Assembly (NCBI GenBank): GCA_008508345.1
Contig: QNGE01001296.1
Location: 96,576-160,575 of the forward strand
Reading direction: 5' to 3'
DNA from: Paragonimus westermani
Taxonomy: Eukaryota > Platyhelminthes > Trematoda > Plagiorchiida > Troglotrematidae
Length of the DNA stretch: 64,000 nucleotides
Shown piece by piece: positions 24,228-36,130 of this stretch. Position 1 is the stretch's first letter, and the number at the start of each line of letters is the position of its first letter. Position numbers and translations under genes: made by a program. The notes under the pieces were generated by a model that saw only the letters and a program-made list of their open reading frames with translations, did no database searches and was not told the origin of the DNA.

Positions 24228-25200
24228 GTGGCCGTGCATTTCTTTTAGCTGATCTCATTTAACCCTAACATATAAATGCCAACATCGCAATATGTACCCA
24301 GTGAGATGCAGTGGAATTCACTGGACAATAAATCGTCCCTTCAGCTACTTCTGACTTCCGTTCACAACATTTATCTCGTGATACGACTGTTTCGTGTTTT
24401 TCTGTTTCCATTAATCTCCTTACATAACCTTCTTATTCTCTGCAAACGTTTCAAGTTCGTTTTACGCGTACCATTGTTTCATGGAACTATTAGCCATTAC
24501 ATTCAACTCTGGTTCTATTATCCAAAATGACTAAGAGCCAACTTGGTGTTCCTGATATCTTCTGGTCTACCAAGCCACTTACTTAGTATCGGCAAGTAAT
24601 CTATCGATGTGACTGTTCTCCTCCCCGCATGTAATAATCTTGCCCCGCTAGCTTGTCGCTCTCCTTCTCTCCACTCAGTTTTCTAGGATCAATAACATTT
24701 CTCTGGGTCAACGTGCCGAATCTTCGTTTTCACTGTCTCACGCTTTTTAATAACGAGAACCAGACTGAATACTACTTTGTCGGACAGTTTTAACAACAGT
24801 CGTATTATTTTCCGAGTAAAGATCTTCAGTTTTCTTTATTTCAACACGAAGAATTCGATTTCTGTCAAGCGCGTTACTGTGCTGTGGCCAATCTAGCTTA
24901 TCTTGTTGAAAGTTTACAAGAAGAGATCCATCTCGTTCGTAGGTTCATAGTTTGTTGTAGGATGGGGAGTGATCTTTGCTTGTGCGTTCCGGTGTCTGTG
25001 TTGGTCGGCGGAAAATTGTGTTGGGCAGTTTATAGGTATGAGGGAAAAGTGAGGGGTACATTCAATAAAGCTTTCGACTGGAATCAATTCAGTAACGAAC
25101 ACTGAAGTACACTGAAACAACATTCAGTCAGATATGCACAGTTGATGATATGTAAACCTGAGCTAGTATAACGATTAGGAGAATTGTAGTGTCGGCCTTC
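24228..25200. other. 1 kb with no recognised gene
   Basis: Between a LINE 3' end and a CR1-like C-terminus. Two short plus-strand frames (24276-24530, 24884-25105) show no motif. The first is hydrophobic and poor in charged residues but has no clear helix pattern. Confidence 0.35.
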
Positions 25201-25204
25201 TCTG

Positions 25205-25596
25205 ACGAATATGCTGGTCGGGCAATATTTTAAAGATCTCAACCGATTTAGTCGTACCCACTGAGTTGGGCAATGCGTTCCAGTGTGAGTAGACCTTAAC
25301 TGTGGAGCAGTTCTGTCTACAAAGCAATCTGCCTGTTCCATTGATCAATTTCAAGGAGTGACCTTTTCATCACTATTTGGTGAGCGGGGATGTGCTAGCA
25401 GATGATCTGGGGTGTGTGAAGTAGTTTGTAGATGAGATGTCTGTAATTCATTGGGATTTGACATAATTTTGTCAGTCTATCCGGTTAGGGGGTTTACTTC
25501 AGCCGCACAATTCTCCTAGTGGCCCGTCTCTGAACACTCTCGATAAGCGTCAAATCCTCCGTAAGATAAGGATTGCAGGCCTATATTTGTTTCCAG
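25205..25596 (-). pseudogene. CR1-like LINE reverse transcriptase C-terminus, degenerate
   Basis: Read from 25596 downwards, one frame gives ACNPYLTEDLTLIE, then SVQRRATRRIVRL, then (after two stops) PDRLTKLCQIPMNYRHLIYK. Further on comes TVKVYSHWNALPNSV and TTKSVEIFKILPDQH. These match in order the end of CR1/Jockey-type reverse transcriptases: the NPYLKKD...VQRRATK motif, the LGLPSLEYRR motif and the final WNSLPEEVV...SVNSFK motif. The frame changes between the two halves (near 25330-25390). The catalytic domain and endonuclease are absent, so this is a 5'-truncated fossil, distinct from the zinc-finger LINE and RTE families here. Confidence 0.8.
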
Positions 25597-27349
25597 ATAT
25601 CTGCGGATTAGGAAGGTGAACATAAACAATGACGTTGTTCATGTACTTGTTTGCTACTCGAACAACCGTTCTGTATTCTTGTCGCCTTCCCATCTCCTCG
25701 CTAGATATAAAAGGTACACGGTCATCCCAGTGTTTTCAGTATCGCTGACGTTTCTCCAGAACAGTGGCACAACCGGCCAATCTTACGCAGCGCCCATAAG
25801 GTTCATAAGCCTTAGTAAATGCTCTATCAGCCTAGTAACAGAGCCACGCCGGGAGTTCGTATATTTAACATTTAAACCTAGTCATCTATCTTCCTATCCT
25901 CTCACACAGAACCCACGAAACCGGCAAGCTTTTGAAAGTAGACACGTAAGGGACCTAAACTTACATGATTCCCGCAGAACCATCAAAGAGATAGCTATTT
26001 CCTCCCTTCTACTCAGGTGATCTGCAGTTATTAAGAAATAATCCACCAAATACATTTGCGCACATCGTCAGACAAAACTGAACGTACACAGTTAAAATAG
26101 GTTGGTCAGATCATACTTGGTATGATAAAAGGTCACAAGTCACTTTCGATACACATTACACTTCTATGCATATGTAGACCGCGGAGTGTTGGTTCAACCA
26201 ACTAGGATTCCACTCGAATCAGTGAAATCCCACCGAACTCGTTGTACTGGCTATAGAAAACCGAAATTCGGTCACGGAACAGACGTTCGATATTGGGCCA
26301 ATAGCTCATGAGTTCGCCACCGAAGGTTAGATGACAGACTGTACGTGTAACTAATCGGGGCGAAGGTGGACATTCCACAATATGAGGTGAGGTAAGCCCG
26401 TCTATGCTCCAGCTCCTACTTGGTGATTCAGTAGTAATGACTTAGACTATCCGGCTCCCCTTCACAGGGGTTTGAACCTCAGGATTTTTGAACAAGACAA
26501 TTTGGAATCGATCTATGATAACGTGAATGACAAAACCTTTCAAGATATTGACTGTTTGACCGACTTCTAGAGTCCTATAAAAGGAATGAAGTTGTCTATC
26601 AACAACACAATTGTCTCTTTTAAGAAGCGCATATCGTGGCTACTTTGTTCACTTTCTGTCAAAGTATATGATGTATTCGGGATGCGGTGACCAATAAATG
26701 GGGCATTACCAGATACGGCCTATAGATGTAAAAACCAATGGACAAACGGTATTCAGCAAAAGCCATCCAGATAATTAATTCACGCTTCTGAAAACCCGGG
26801 TTTCTAGAAAGAGTCTCACAGTTAGTCACTGAGCCAATGACCATTCCTAATTAACTATGAGTATTTAAGTTATGCATATTTGCGCACATGCAATCAAGTT
26901 TTGCGACGCGTACCCTGAAAACAATCCACTGTACTTTTATCAGTATATACATCCATTCAGTTGGGGGTGTCTAAAAGAATCTATACAAATCTTGTGATAA
27001 AGTTTTTGATTTTGCTACCGTAGTTGGAATCACAGTGGATGACCCTAACATTTAACAAAGTGTCAGCCGACACAGTTAAAATCGACTCGAGCTTATTTGT
27101 TGCGGTTCCGTGACTCAGTTCATCAGGAAAGTAAGAGGACATGTTGCAGACCATTGACATTTTGTTTACTGTTATTGATTACGAACGTGAAGCTGGATTT
27201 CACACAAAATGCGGCAGCGATAGCAGAAACAGCCAACATGGTGAACTTAAGAAAGACGGACGGTTGTTTTCAGTCGAAAAGCAGACAAACTGCCTGAGTC
27301 AACAGTCGGTGCATACGAAAGACCGAGCAGCAACTATTGATTAGTCGTA
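25597..27349. other. 1.75 kb with no recognised gene
   Basis: A plus-strand frame of 134 codons (25616-26020) has no recognised motif and overlies the region where the upstream part of the minus-strand CR1 relic would lie. A minus-strand GGTTCAAACCCC near 26470 resembles a B-box without an A-box partner. Confidence 0.35.
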
Positions 27350-28025
27350 TCTCAGAAGACGTGGGCAAGCTTGAGCTTCGAATACACGATAGCCGACGGG
27401 TCAGGAAAGAATACCGGTCCAACAGCCTGACCTGTTTTCATTATGTGCCTTGCAATGGATGAAATCGGGTTTCCGTTCACACGTTCTGTTGTCAATATTT
27501 GTTGCGTCAACGGGCGCACCAACCAGCTTGGGAAGCTTAGTTTACAACACTTGAACATCATTCACAGGGGACCATATGTGTAGCATTTCCGAAGAACTTT
27601 CGACTGGGCCTTTGCGAAAAGAATCACTTTACTCCAGATTTCTTCCAGTTAAAGCTAGTCGTTAATGCGTATCCATGCCACGGCAGGAATTCGAACTCTG
27701 GCCACACTTTCATACGTTCAGTCATTCTTCGTCGTAAGCACTCGGCTGTTCTGGTTGCATTGATGTTACTACATATGCAAATGAACCGACAAGTTATATG
27801 GGAAACAGATCATTTCAGTATGATACAACTGTAAGTAGGCTAAGCAACCCCGAGCTGAAAGCAGCCAGCGCAACTCAACAGTAGGGTATGCATGGACCGA
27901 GGACGACAACAACTTGATACTTACGTCAATTATGGTGTGGACGCCACTGAAGGAGACCGCTAGCAGTGCCTGATTCCTCGCAAATGTCGACATATCGACC
28001 TTGAAAGACAACCACAAACTACTAG
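27350..28025 (-). mobile_element. Penelope-like element relic 2 (linker and GIY-YIG region), split by a SINE
   Basis: Read from 28017 downwards, LWLSFKVDMSTFARN and then LLSARGCLAYLQL match the linker between the RT and the GIY-YIG endonuclease of flatworm Penelope-like elements (consensus style LSFKGD...R, then LP...CVYQF). The downstream part resumes at about 27545 with FPSWLVRPLTQQ, ISSIARHIMKTGQAV and GP, matching the endonuclease motif 'IPKWL ... SAIARHLMTTGH'. Between them lies SINE copy F (27548-27750). The catalytic palm is not seen upstream. It is a pseudogene, and its order dates the SINE as younger than this element. Confidence 0.7.
27548..27750 (-). mobile_element. Hammerhead-ribozyme SINE, copy F (decayed), inserted in Penelope relic 2
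   Basis: On the minus strand a B-box-like GAGTTCGAATTCC (27698-27686) is followed by GCCGTGGCATGGATACGC, then a decayed ribozyme (GCATTA, ACGACTA in place of CTGACGA, GCTTTA...GAAG, GAAATC). The family tail follows (ATTCTTTTCGCAAAGG), ending with GAATGATGTTCAAG at 27549. Core positions are changed (CTGACGA is lost), so it cannot cleave. It sits inside Penelope coding sequence. Confidence 0.65.
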
Positions 28026-31000
28026 GGGCATTGATTAACGACTAGGATCATGCCTAATAATGCACCCTCTTCCAATAACACCGGAGAATCGAGTGGCTGA
28101 GTATGGTGAACCAGATACAGCTGATCTAATATGCTGCGTGAGCGCACTCTCAGCTCGATGAACGGTAGATTCGCACACGCATACAGACCCAACATCTAAG
28201 CTGGATAGATGCAGACGACCTTGAAAACCGGCTATCTGACACGCTTACGTTCGCTCTGACCAGTAGCTAATTCAATTGGTCATTCGGTAGACCAACCGCC
28301 ACCAACTGTCGTGTGTTGTCGTGCTCGGTTTGACGTCGACGGATTCAAACTTGGCAACCGGAATACTGAAGCTAATTATGGAATGAAGTTGGATTGCTCT
28401 AGTGTTGGCGCGTTGAATTAACCAGCCCACGATCCACAATAAGGTTGTCCAAGGGACAGGAGGGTTACATAGGTAAGTAATAAGGTGATTAATTTGATTG
28501 CTGTCGAGATACGATGCTGACGATCGAGGTATTAGTAGTACAAAACGTACCATACTTCGTTCTAATGTGGGTCGTCGTTTCCTAAACATCCTCATCTTGC
28601 AATCTCAATGAAAATAAGATGCCTCGACTCACTAGTGCTGAGAACCAGTGGTGGTCACAAGAATGCCTGTCAGCGCCTCAGGAAATCAACCATTTTTGAG
28701 CGTTCCTGTTAAGACTGAGTGATTACTACTGTTCAGGATAGCATTCGCCTGAACACTGGGATGTTGCTGTATGACACGCTTTCATTGCAGATAACACTAT
28801 TAGTGTGAGAGTTAACCTGTGGACCCTGCTGAATTTGCTTGTGATCACTTCATTATCAACTCCAAACGTTGGTTGCCCCGATGACTGAAGCAGTGTGGTA
28901 AACGCTCGACCGGTTAACGTAACATTTGGTTTGAACAGCGATAACTACGCCCTCCATTAGTTGAATGAATATTATACTTCCGTCTAGTTATAAGCAGGAT
29001 GAACCAGAGCAGTCACACCTGATACCTCAAATGGGTGTGCCCGTGTGATGCACTGTGCTTGTGTGACTCATCACTGGCAGCGCAAGTGCACACCTGTTAT
29101 GCTACCTTTGTTTACAACTGTTCAGTTTTAGTCATATGGCCTTTTCCGACTGCATGTTACTTTGTCTAAACTTGCATGCTTTGATTTCACTGCACATTTG
29201 ACTGCAGCTCATGACTGCTTGGGGTAGTCAACAGCACTAGCGCGTAGTTCCACCGCTTTGGATATCTGAATTGCCAACGATGCTACTTTACCGTACACAC
29301 GCTGCTTTTTAATACAACACCGTGAATGTTTTTTTTCAGAGACAGCGGCCAAACAACAGTTTCACTGCTGAGTGTCTACTTCAGAAACGGACGTGCACAA
29401 TAACCATACTTCCGCCTTGTGGTTACTGAACTAATTTGTATACGATCTTGGTATTTTTGATGACTTTGTCCTTATTCTCGTTAGCCTGTAAAGAAAACTC
29501 CTTCAAAAAGATCTTTTAATACCACTCTGTCTGAGGACCAGTTTTACATCATTAGAGGATTAAGTGTATATGTGCAATAACTTGGACAATTGAGGTGTTT
29601 CTGTTCGAACAAATGCATAGACCCTTGTTGATCCTTGATCAGTAGCAAAGCAAGTCGAGACAACTGAGTCACAACCGTCACGTGGCCTAACACTGCTTGG
29701 ATTCTAATGAAGAGAACAAAATTCTGAACAGGAATTGTCTAATAACAATGTGAGACTTCGAAATCTAGCCAAAACTACCGACTTAATCACACTGCGAGTC
29801 ATAAACGCTGAACTACAAACTACGGTTTCTGAGCATTTCAATAAGAGATTTACAATCACTACTTCCGACCGAAATAACGAAGACTGTTTGCAAGTTTGGC
29901 TGAATTACTGTCCCGAAACACGTCATTTTCACAACTGCTTGTGAGTGGTGGCCCGCTCTTTGTCCTATACCTTCAATGTCACCACAGCCGTCATAATTGA
30001 CACGCACCTTTGGAACGCCTGCTTGGTCGACCATCACAAAGGTGTCTGACAACTGGTCGGCCTTAGATAAGTCTGCTCAAATGGTGCCATCCCATGCTTG
30101 TTATCACCACGAGCGTGCAGGTCTAAACACAGTATGGTTGACGAGCTCCCACACAAAAGTCCAGCCTCAAGCACATGATACCAATCATATTAATGGTTCC
30201 GTTACCATCGATGACTGACAGTCGGACGAGCATGGTCTTTGGTATTGACTGTACAAATACGATGGCAGTAAACCATTCTAACTGTGAGTCCATACCAGGC
30301 AAAGTATGTTAGTAATCTGAGGTATGTAGTGTCCACAAGGATACGGGAAGATTTTGACTGACTGGACAAAACGCTTTCGAAAACAACATGCACGTCTCCC
30401 GGACAGGTTTCTTCACCGCTTGGACTCAAGGGCAACGCTGACAGTTAATATATGGCGAACTCGAAGTAGATGACCATTAGACCACCAGACTTCAAGCGTT
30501 GCTAGAGATGAGGTGATTGAAATAGGTACATATGTTAAGCCTCAACTGGGAGGTCATTTGTAACGGCCCATTTATTGCCTGATTCACTTTGATTATGACC
30601 GTATTGGTTGGTCTCGCGAAGGATATCCAATGTGTCAAACTTAAAGCCTTACTTCCACAAACGGCACACAATATTGTACAGTACATGATGATCATAAATT
30701 AATGGGATGAGCGTCGAGTCGTAGTGCGAAAACTAGCCAGCTTTATACAACATTAAGACTATCTCTACCTGATCCGTCCAAGCAAAAACGAAACCGGTCG
30801 TGGAATGTCGGTTTTGAGGGTTAGCATTAAGAAGCTCTACAAATATTGGGATGACTCAAGGTCACGTTGGTCACAACCAGACAGCTGAGTTGTGAAGCTG
30901 TTTAGGTTTATTAATTCTAGTGTGATTGCATTCGATCCTAAGTAAATGCTTGTAAATTATAGTTCAGGTAGTAGTCAGCAATACTGTACCTAATCTGTGT

Positions 31001-31807
31001 GAGTTGGAGCTCACACACTCGGCCTCAGGTCTACTAGTAAGACCTTGTTTAACTTTATTTTTCGGGTTCCGTTCGAAAATGTTCTAGGATTAAGCGTATT
31101 GTTTACCAATGTTGGGTAGTCTAAAATGCTCGTCTGCATTTTTCAAACGGTTTCAGTGACAACTCTCGGAGCTGTCGTTGAATTCGTGTTAATGTCAGGA
31201 ACCGCGTAAGTCCAACGGGCTGAATTACGGAGCTGGATCACGCTAAGGAGGCTGGACTGGTTGTTCATATTAGTACTAAAGGCTTATTTGCCCTGTTGTT
31301 AGTTTCACAAATTCCAGGACAACTTGGAAGAATTAGATTCAAGAAGTTGTGTACTAAGTTACCAGGTAATGCAGCTGGTTCCAACACAAGGTTTGTAACC
31401 CTCAAAATCGTTGTAAAAACCATGTAAAACCATGTAAAATCCATGCATTCAGATAGACCCACCTACCAACGTTATCAGGACATACCGTTTTGAATGTCCT
31501 CTGCTGCTACCTTAATTTATCATGTCAGACCTTCCACCATTTTAATGGCATAATTCATGAGGAGTCTGTGCCAAACGCTTTTTGTGATTTTTAAGAAAAC
31601 CGAGATGGGGTAGTGTGATACTCAGAATCAGGGACTTCGAATAGTCCTAGGAATCGTACTTCAATTGAAACCTCCCATGCAAGTAATAAGGAGAAGACCT
31701 GGTACTGGTAACAGAAAGCAGTTGTTATTCATGAATTGAGACGCCGAATTTATGGATGCACAACAGTATTAAAGAAATCACAGCCTGTCATTGGCTGATC
31801 TCATTAG
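28026..31807. other. 3.8 kb with no recognised gene
   Basis: Only short frames. A 107-codon minus frame (28595-28272) has no motif. A minus-strand stretch around 30200-30000 reads vaguely like a retroviral protease neighbourhood (VIDGNGTINMIGIMCL) but lacks the DTG/DSG active site and was not accepted. A short imperfect tandem of an 11-bp unit (about three copies) lies at 31412-31445. Confidence 0.35.
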
Positions 31808-31808
31808 N
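31808..31808. other. Ambiguous base (N)
   Basis: The only undetermined base in the window, read directly. It may mark a polished gap or a low-quality call. Confidence 0.99.
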
Positions 31809-34800
31809 CGGGGTTTGGATAATCGGTGAATCGAGATTTCCACCACAGGAAGGACCACTTATTCTCGTCTTTTCAACAATGCGATTTCACGTATCCCAAA
31901 AAATTTAGATTGGTCGACCAAGCTGGCCAGAGAAAATAGGATGTTCTGAATTTAGGCCCGAACTATTCCACTATCTTTGTGCAATGATGCCTGATGTTGT
32001 GACTATGCAAAATTAACCGACTCAATTCAATGGCCTAGAGCGGGAAGCGCAATTGCAACCTACCTCAAGTCCCTCAACCAATTACACTTGTTCGTATTCT
32101 TAATTTGTTATCTTCGTTAATTCCATATGCTCCCTATTCATGTACTGAACTTCCATCTACCTGGAAGACGGGGTGTGCAACTCATTAACAGACGATATGC
32201 TGTTTGCCGGAACATTTCTGAACACCAAATTGGAGAAGATGTAGCTGAATGGAGAAAATTTCAAAGATTACCAACGACGACTCTGTTCTGATTATACACC
32301 AAACTCATAGCGTCCTACTTTGGTAGCCAAAATTAGACCCTCTTCATGGCAGAAGGCTGCTTCGTTTCTGTAATGTTTGAATCTTGTGCTTCAGTTGTTC
32401 ACCTGCCGTCGGAGTATACTTACACGTACTGAAAAGTGACATAGTTTCCGAAATACCCGTTTGGATACAGGTGGATATGTCATCATCTTTGTAAATAGCC
32501 TACTCTCAAGAGTTTGTGTATGGCTTTTCCTTCATCTTAGCCATTTTATGTAATGTGCACTATCTTCATATTTATTTTCAATTCCTTTGAAAGTGACTGT
32601 CCGTCAAACTTCAAGCTTTCATACTTGAGTAAAACTGATTCAAGATATTCATGCGCGGTTATTTATCGGTGATTGCGTCAAGCTGATTTGGGAAGATCAG
32701 TTGCTCATCTGGTTTGCATGAACTATGTCATGTAATTGGCAGACAGTATTGTTGTAGCTCCGTTTATGAAAAGAATAGTGAGTACATCCAGGACACAGAA
32801 GATAGCCCCCAACACCAGAAAGACGAGAAATCAGAACGACTTTGGGAACAGTGTCTACGCACCACGGGGAAGTGACGTCAAAGTGAATGACAATGTACTG
32901 ATGCCCAGTACTTGTGGATACCTCAGGAGACAATACGGCGGTTCAAAGCGGCCTACTTTGGACAAGCAGTGTATTCGTCCGTGTTAGCTGGCACTCTACA
33001 GGGATAACTAAGCAAGACACTACCGGAGTGGGATCAAAAATCACGACAACAGCTGTTGACTGGAAACTCTAGTGAAGGTCTCCTGACGGAGGTTCACGAC
33101 CAATTCAGTATTGTTCATTTTACCTGACAGGCGTACGTTGATTATCTTGCGAATGTGACGGAGGGGTTGAGAATTTTGTCCATGGTTTCGGTGGATCCGA
33201 ACGACAGTACGGATAAGAAGTTAGAAATGCAAACGATACTTGCCATGCGAACTTGTTTATTGCATGAAATCCCATACAGGCTACGTGGAAACATAGGACA
33301 ACGAACGCGTACACTCATTAGAATAACTGCGGATCCACACACATTCTGTTGCAGTACATTGTCATTCGCCTCAGTGACATGTCTCCCACAGTGTCCATAC
33401 ACGTTTCCAATAACCGCTCCCGGTCCTTCGTTCTCCTGACGCTGTGACCTGCCATTTAGTTCCCGAATGTACCCACCATACTACTCGCAAACGAAGCTGC
33501 TTGTTATACAACATTATAATTATTATTCAAATATCAGATATATTCTGCGTATACTCGTGAATGTGAATGTTAAATCTGGTGATCAGCGTTTGCTGAAATT
33601 TTCGTGTTTAACGAGTTACGTTCGAAGTATACGAAAGACCGGATTTCACCAAAATGGAATTCACGACTAGGCGGGAAATATGGGTAAAATAATATGTAAA
33701 CGACCGATCGCGTAAGGTGTCCTCATTTTTGACCCAGGCCGGTTACGCACACGTAAGACGACGCGTCTCACACGAGTTCGTACCCTGAGACGTTTATGCA
33801 GTCCGTGTTAGGCAAAGGCAGGATGTGTCTGGCTTTTGACGCACATTTGGTTTTGTGCAGTGATGAGGATGAGGAAATGTGATCAAACTTGGTCAGTCGT
33901 TGGCATGTGAAGTGCGCAGAAGGATTCGACTACAAAGTGCTATTGAAGAAAAAACTGTATATTTGTGGATACCACGCTTCGAAAATCACGGTAGTTTCAA
34001 ACATCCCAAAATTATCACTAACAGATATGGTCGGTGCCTTCTGAGATCAGCTATACGAAACCCATCTACCACCGGTCACATTCCAGCATCAATGAACCTA
34101 ATGTGAAGATGCTTACTAATAAAACAAGGGGAATGTCTCGCCCAGTCGAACTAAGTAGTGTTTCAGCTTGTAACCAGACAAAACACCCTTCTGTAATTAT
34201 ACTTTTGTAATAGCTCTTTTGTGTTTTCGGCATTTACGTCAGGTATTTATTCTTCAACAGATAAATCACTGAGGACCTTCTATAGATTTCCTTTTATAGA
34301 CTATCAGCAACAGACGTAAAATTGACGCCCAGATAGCTACAGAACATTCGAGAGGAAATTTTAAACTGAAATTCGTAATCTGTTCAAAATAGCATACTAG
34401 TCTAAACCATTTGTGAAAAAATAAATTGGTTTTGCCAACTACCTGGTGTTGTTATCAAGTGATGTGGAAAGTAATCAGAATTTTGAAATTTTGTTGCCCC
34501 CGTAAACGGCAGGATTCATTTTCAGTGACCGTATTTCCGAAACCATAAATGATGGGCGAATCCATTTCAACAGTATGTGTTTGGTTGTTGCATATAAATA
34601 AAAACATTTGCAATCATATTGTCCTACTTCATACACTTTTTTCAAATCAATTAACGCCAAATTTCCCCAAGATCGAAGATTGTGGTCATTATACGGTGGA
34701 TGACCAAATTAGAATCTCGACTATTCTAACATTTGGTGAAATACCTCAACGAGTTGTGAAGGTACATCCAGAAGCCCAGCAGATGGCGGACAACACAGAC

Positions 34801-35089
34801 GACTGGACGAACCACCGCTCAACGGAATCGGACCAACGGGCGATATGGTAGGTAAAATATCATGGATCACAAGATCGGAGACGCGATGATTCCAACACGC
34901 GATGGGGTATCTCAACATGGCTGTAGGATATGTCCGAAACTCACTGCGAGTGGATTGCGGTTAACCCGGGCTGCCAGACGAGCCGTCGCCTAACCACATC
35001 GGACGAACCGACGAGGAATTGCAGACGGAAAACTCCCCGAAGGAAGCGTCGTCCACACACAAGCCAGGCCGAAAAGCACACAACGTGTG
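31809..35089. other. 3.3 kb with no recognised gene
   Basis: Short frames only, on both strands, up to 100 codons. The stretch just before 35090 is where the N-terminal part of Penelope relic 1 would be expected, but no RT motifs (GSPLGP-type) could be read there. Confidence 0.35.
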
Positions 35090-36130
35090 AGTAGAAACCG
35101 GCGGTGAGGGCATGCTAGCATGCTGAAAATTGAAACAACATATTACAAGCGTTACGTCAATGACACTAATTTTTAGTCGATCCAAACAAATGATAGATAA
35201 CCTGTTACAACGTCTAAATTGTTGTCGTCCTAATCTGAAGGCTACTGGCGCATTTGAAGTCAACAGCTGCGCGCCATTTCTAGATATTCTCATGAATCGT
35301 TGGGAAGATGGCTCGGTTAGAAGAACAGTCTATAGGAAACCCACGTGGTCCGGCCAATACTTAAACTTCAGCAGCCTCACATTGGTCCAACAAGAAATAA
35401 CGTTGATGAGTAGTCTGTTCACACGAGCAAAGCGAACCTGTACCCACGACAGCCTTGCGGAAGAGCTAGACCGGATTACTTTTGTTTTTCAATCAAACGA
35501 TCACCCCAGAGGGTTCATAGACAGGCACAATGAACCATAAGTAGTAACCTAAGAGAAAGTCGCTGTAGAGGAAAAGAAGGTCTACATACAGCTGCCTTTT
35601 AAGGGTGAATATATCATGTATCAAGTAACAGCGATTAAGAAATTCAGTGAAGCGAACACTCAATTCAGGTGAACTCTGTGTAACCACCACTGTCTTTAAC
35701 CAGAGATCAGCCTATTAGTGTCAATTCTTACTGTGTTTACCAATTCGTATGTAACTGCGGAGAAAATTACATGGGCAGAACCGAGAGATGTTTGAGCTCC
35801 AGAATGAGGGCAAATTTAACTAAATGGGTGAAAAGTCCGTGTTGCCGGAGAATAGCAACGTCGCTGAAACGCGCAAACAGCCAGTTTCCGCAGTCGCCAG
35901 ACACGTTTTGATCACTGGTCACACTATCGATCCATCTTGTGAAACCAGAGCCCTATTACGTCATTCTAACTCGAGTTTCTTAGGGTTCGCTGAAACAGTT
36001 GCCATCAATCGACTCAAACCGGCACTCTGCGCTAAGAAACAACCGATCATGAACTTGACCCTATTCTGGACTCAATGGCCTATCCTAAACCGCTTATTCA
36101 TTATCCACCGTTCTAGTTGTTTGCTATGAA
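35090..36130 (+). mobile_element. Penelope-like element relic 1: RT palm/thumb plus GIY-YIG endonuclease
   Basis: A C-terminal half of a Penelope-like protein spread over three frames. The palm box is YKRYVNDT, with YVND at 35153-35164 where YVDD is expected. The thumb follows in the frame 35130-35540: CAPFLDILMNRWEDGSVRR, TVYRKPTWSGQYLNFSS, then NDHPRGFIDRH. In the same frame, after stops, KKVYIQLPFKGE (35575-35610) is the linker motif. The GIY-YIG domain starts at 35726 (CVYQFVCNCG, then NYMGRTERCL and TKW). It continues after a frameshift near 35824 (AVARHVLITGHTIDP, AETVAINRLKPALC). In these elements the RT copies RNA and the C-terminal endonuclease nicks the target. Several stops, two frameshifts and the altered palm box make this copy dead. 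Confidence 0.88.

Noticed and set aside
25616..26020. 134-codon plus-strand open frame
   Set aside because: No motif, and it lies opposite the region expected to hold upstream CR1 sequence.
30000..30260. VIDGNGTINMIGIMCL on the minus strand, reminiscent of an aspartic protease region
   Set aside because: No DTG/DSG active site and no adjacent RT.
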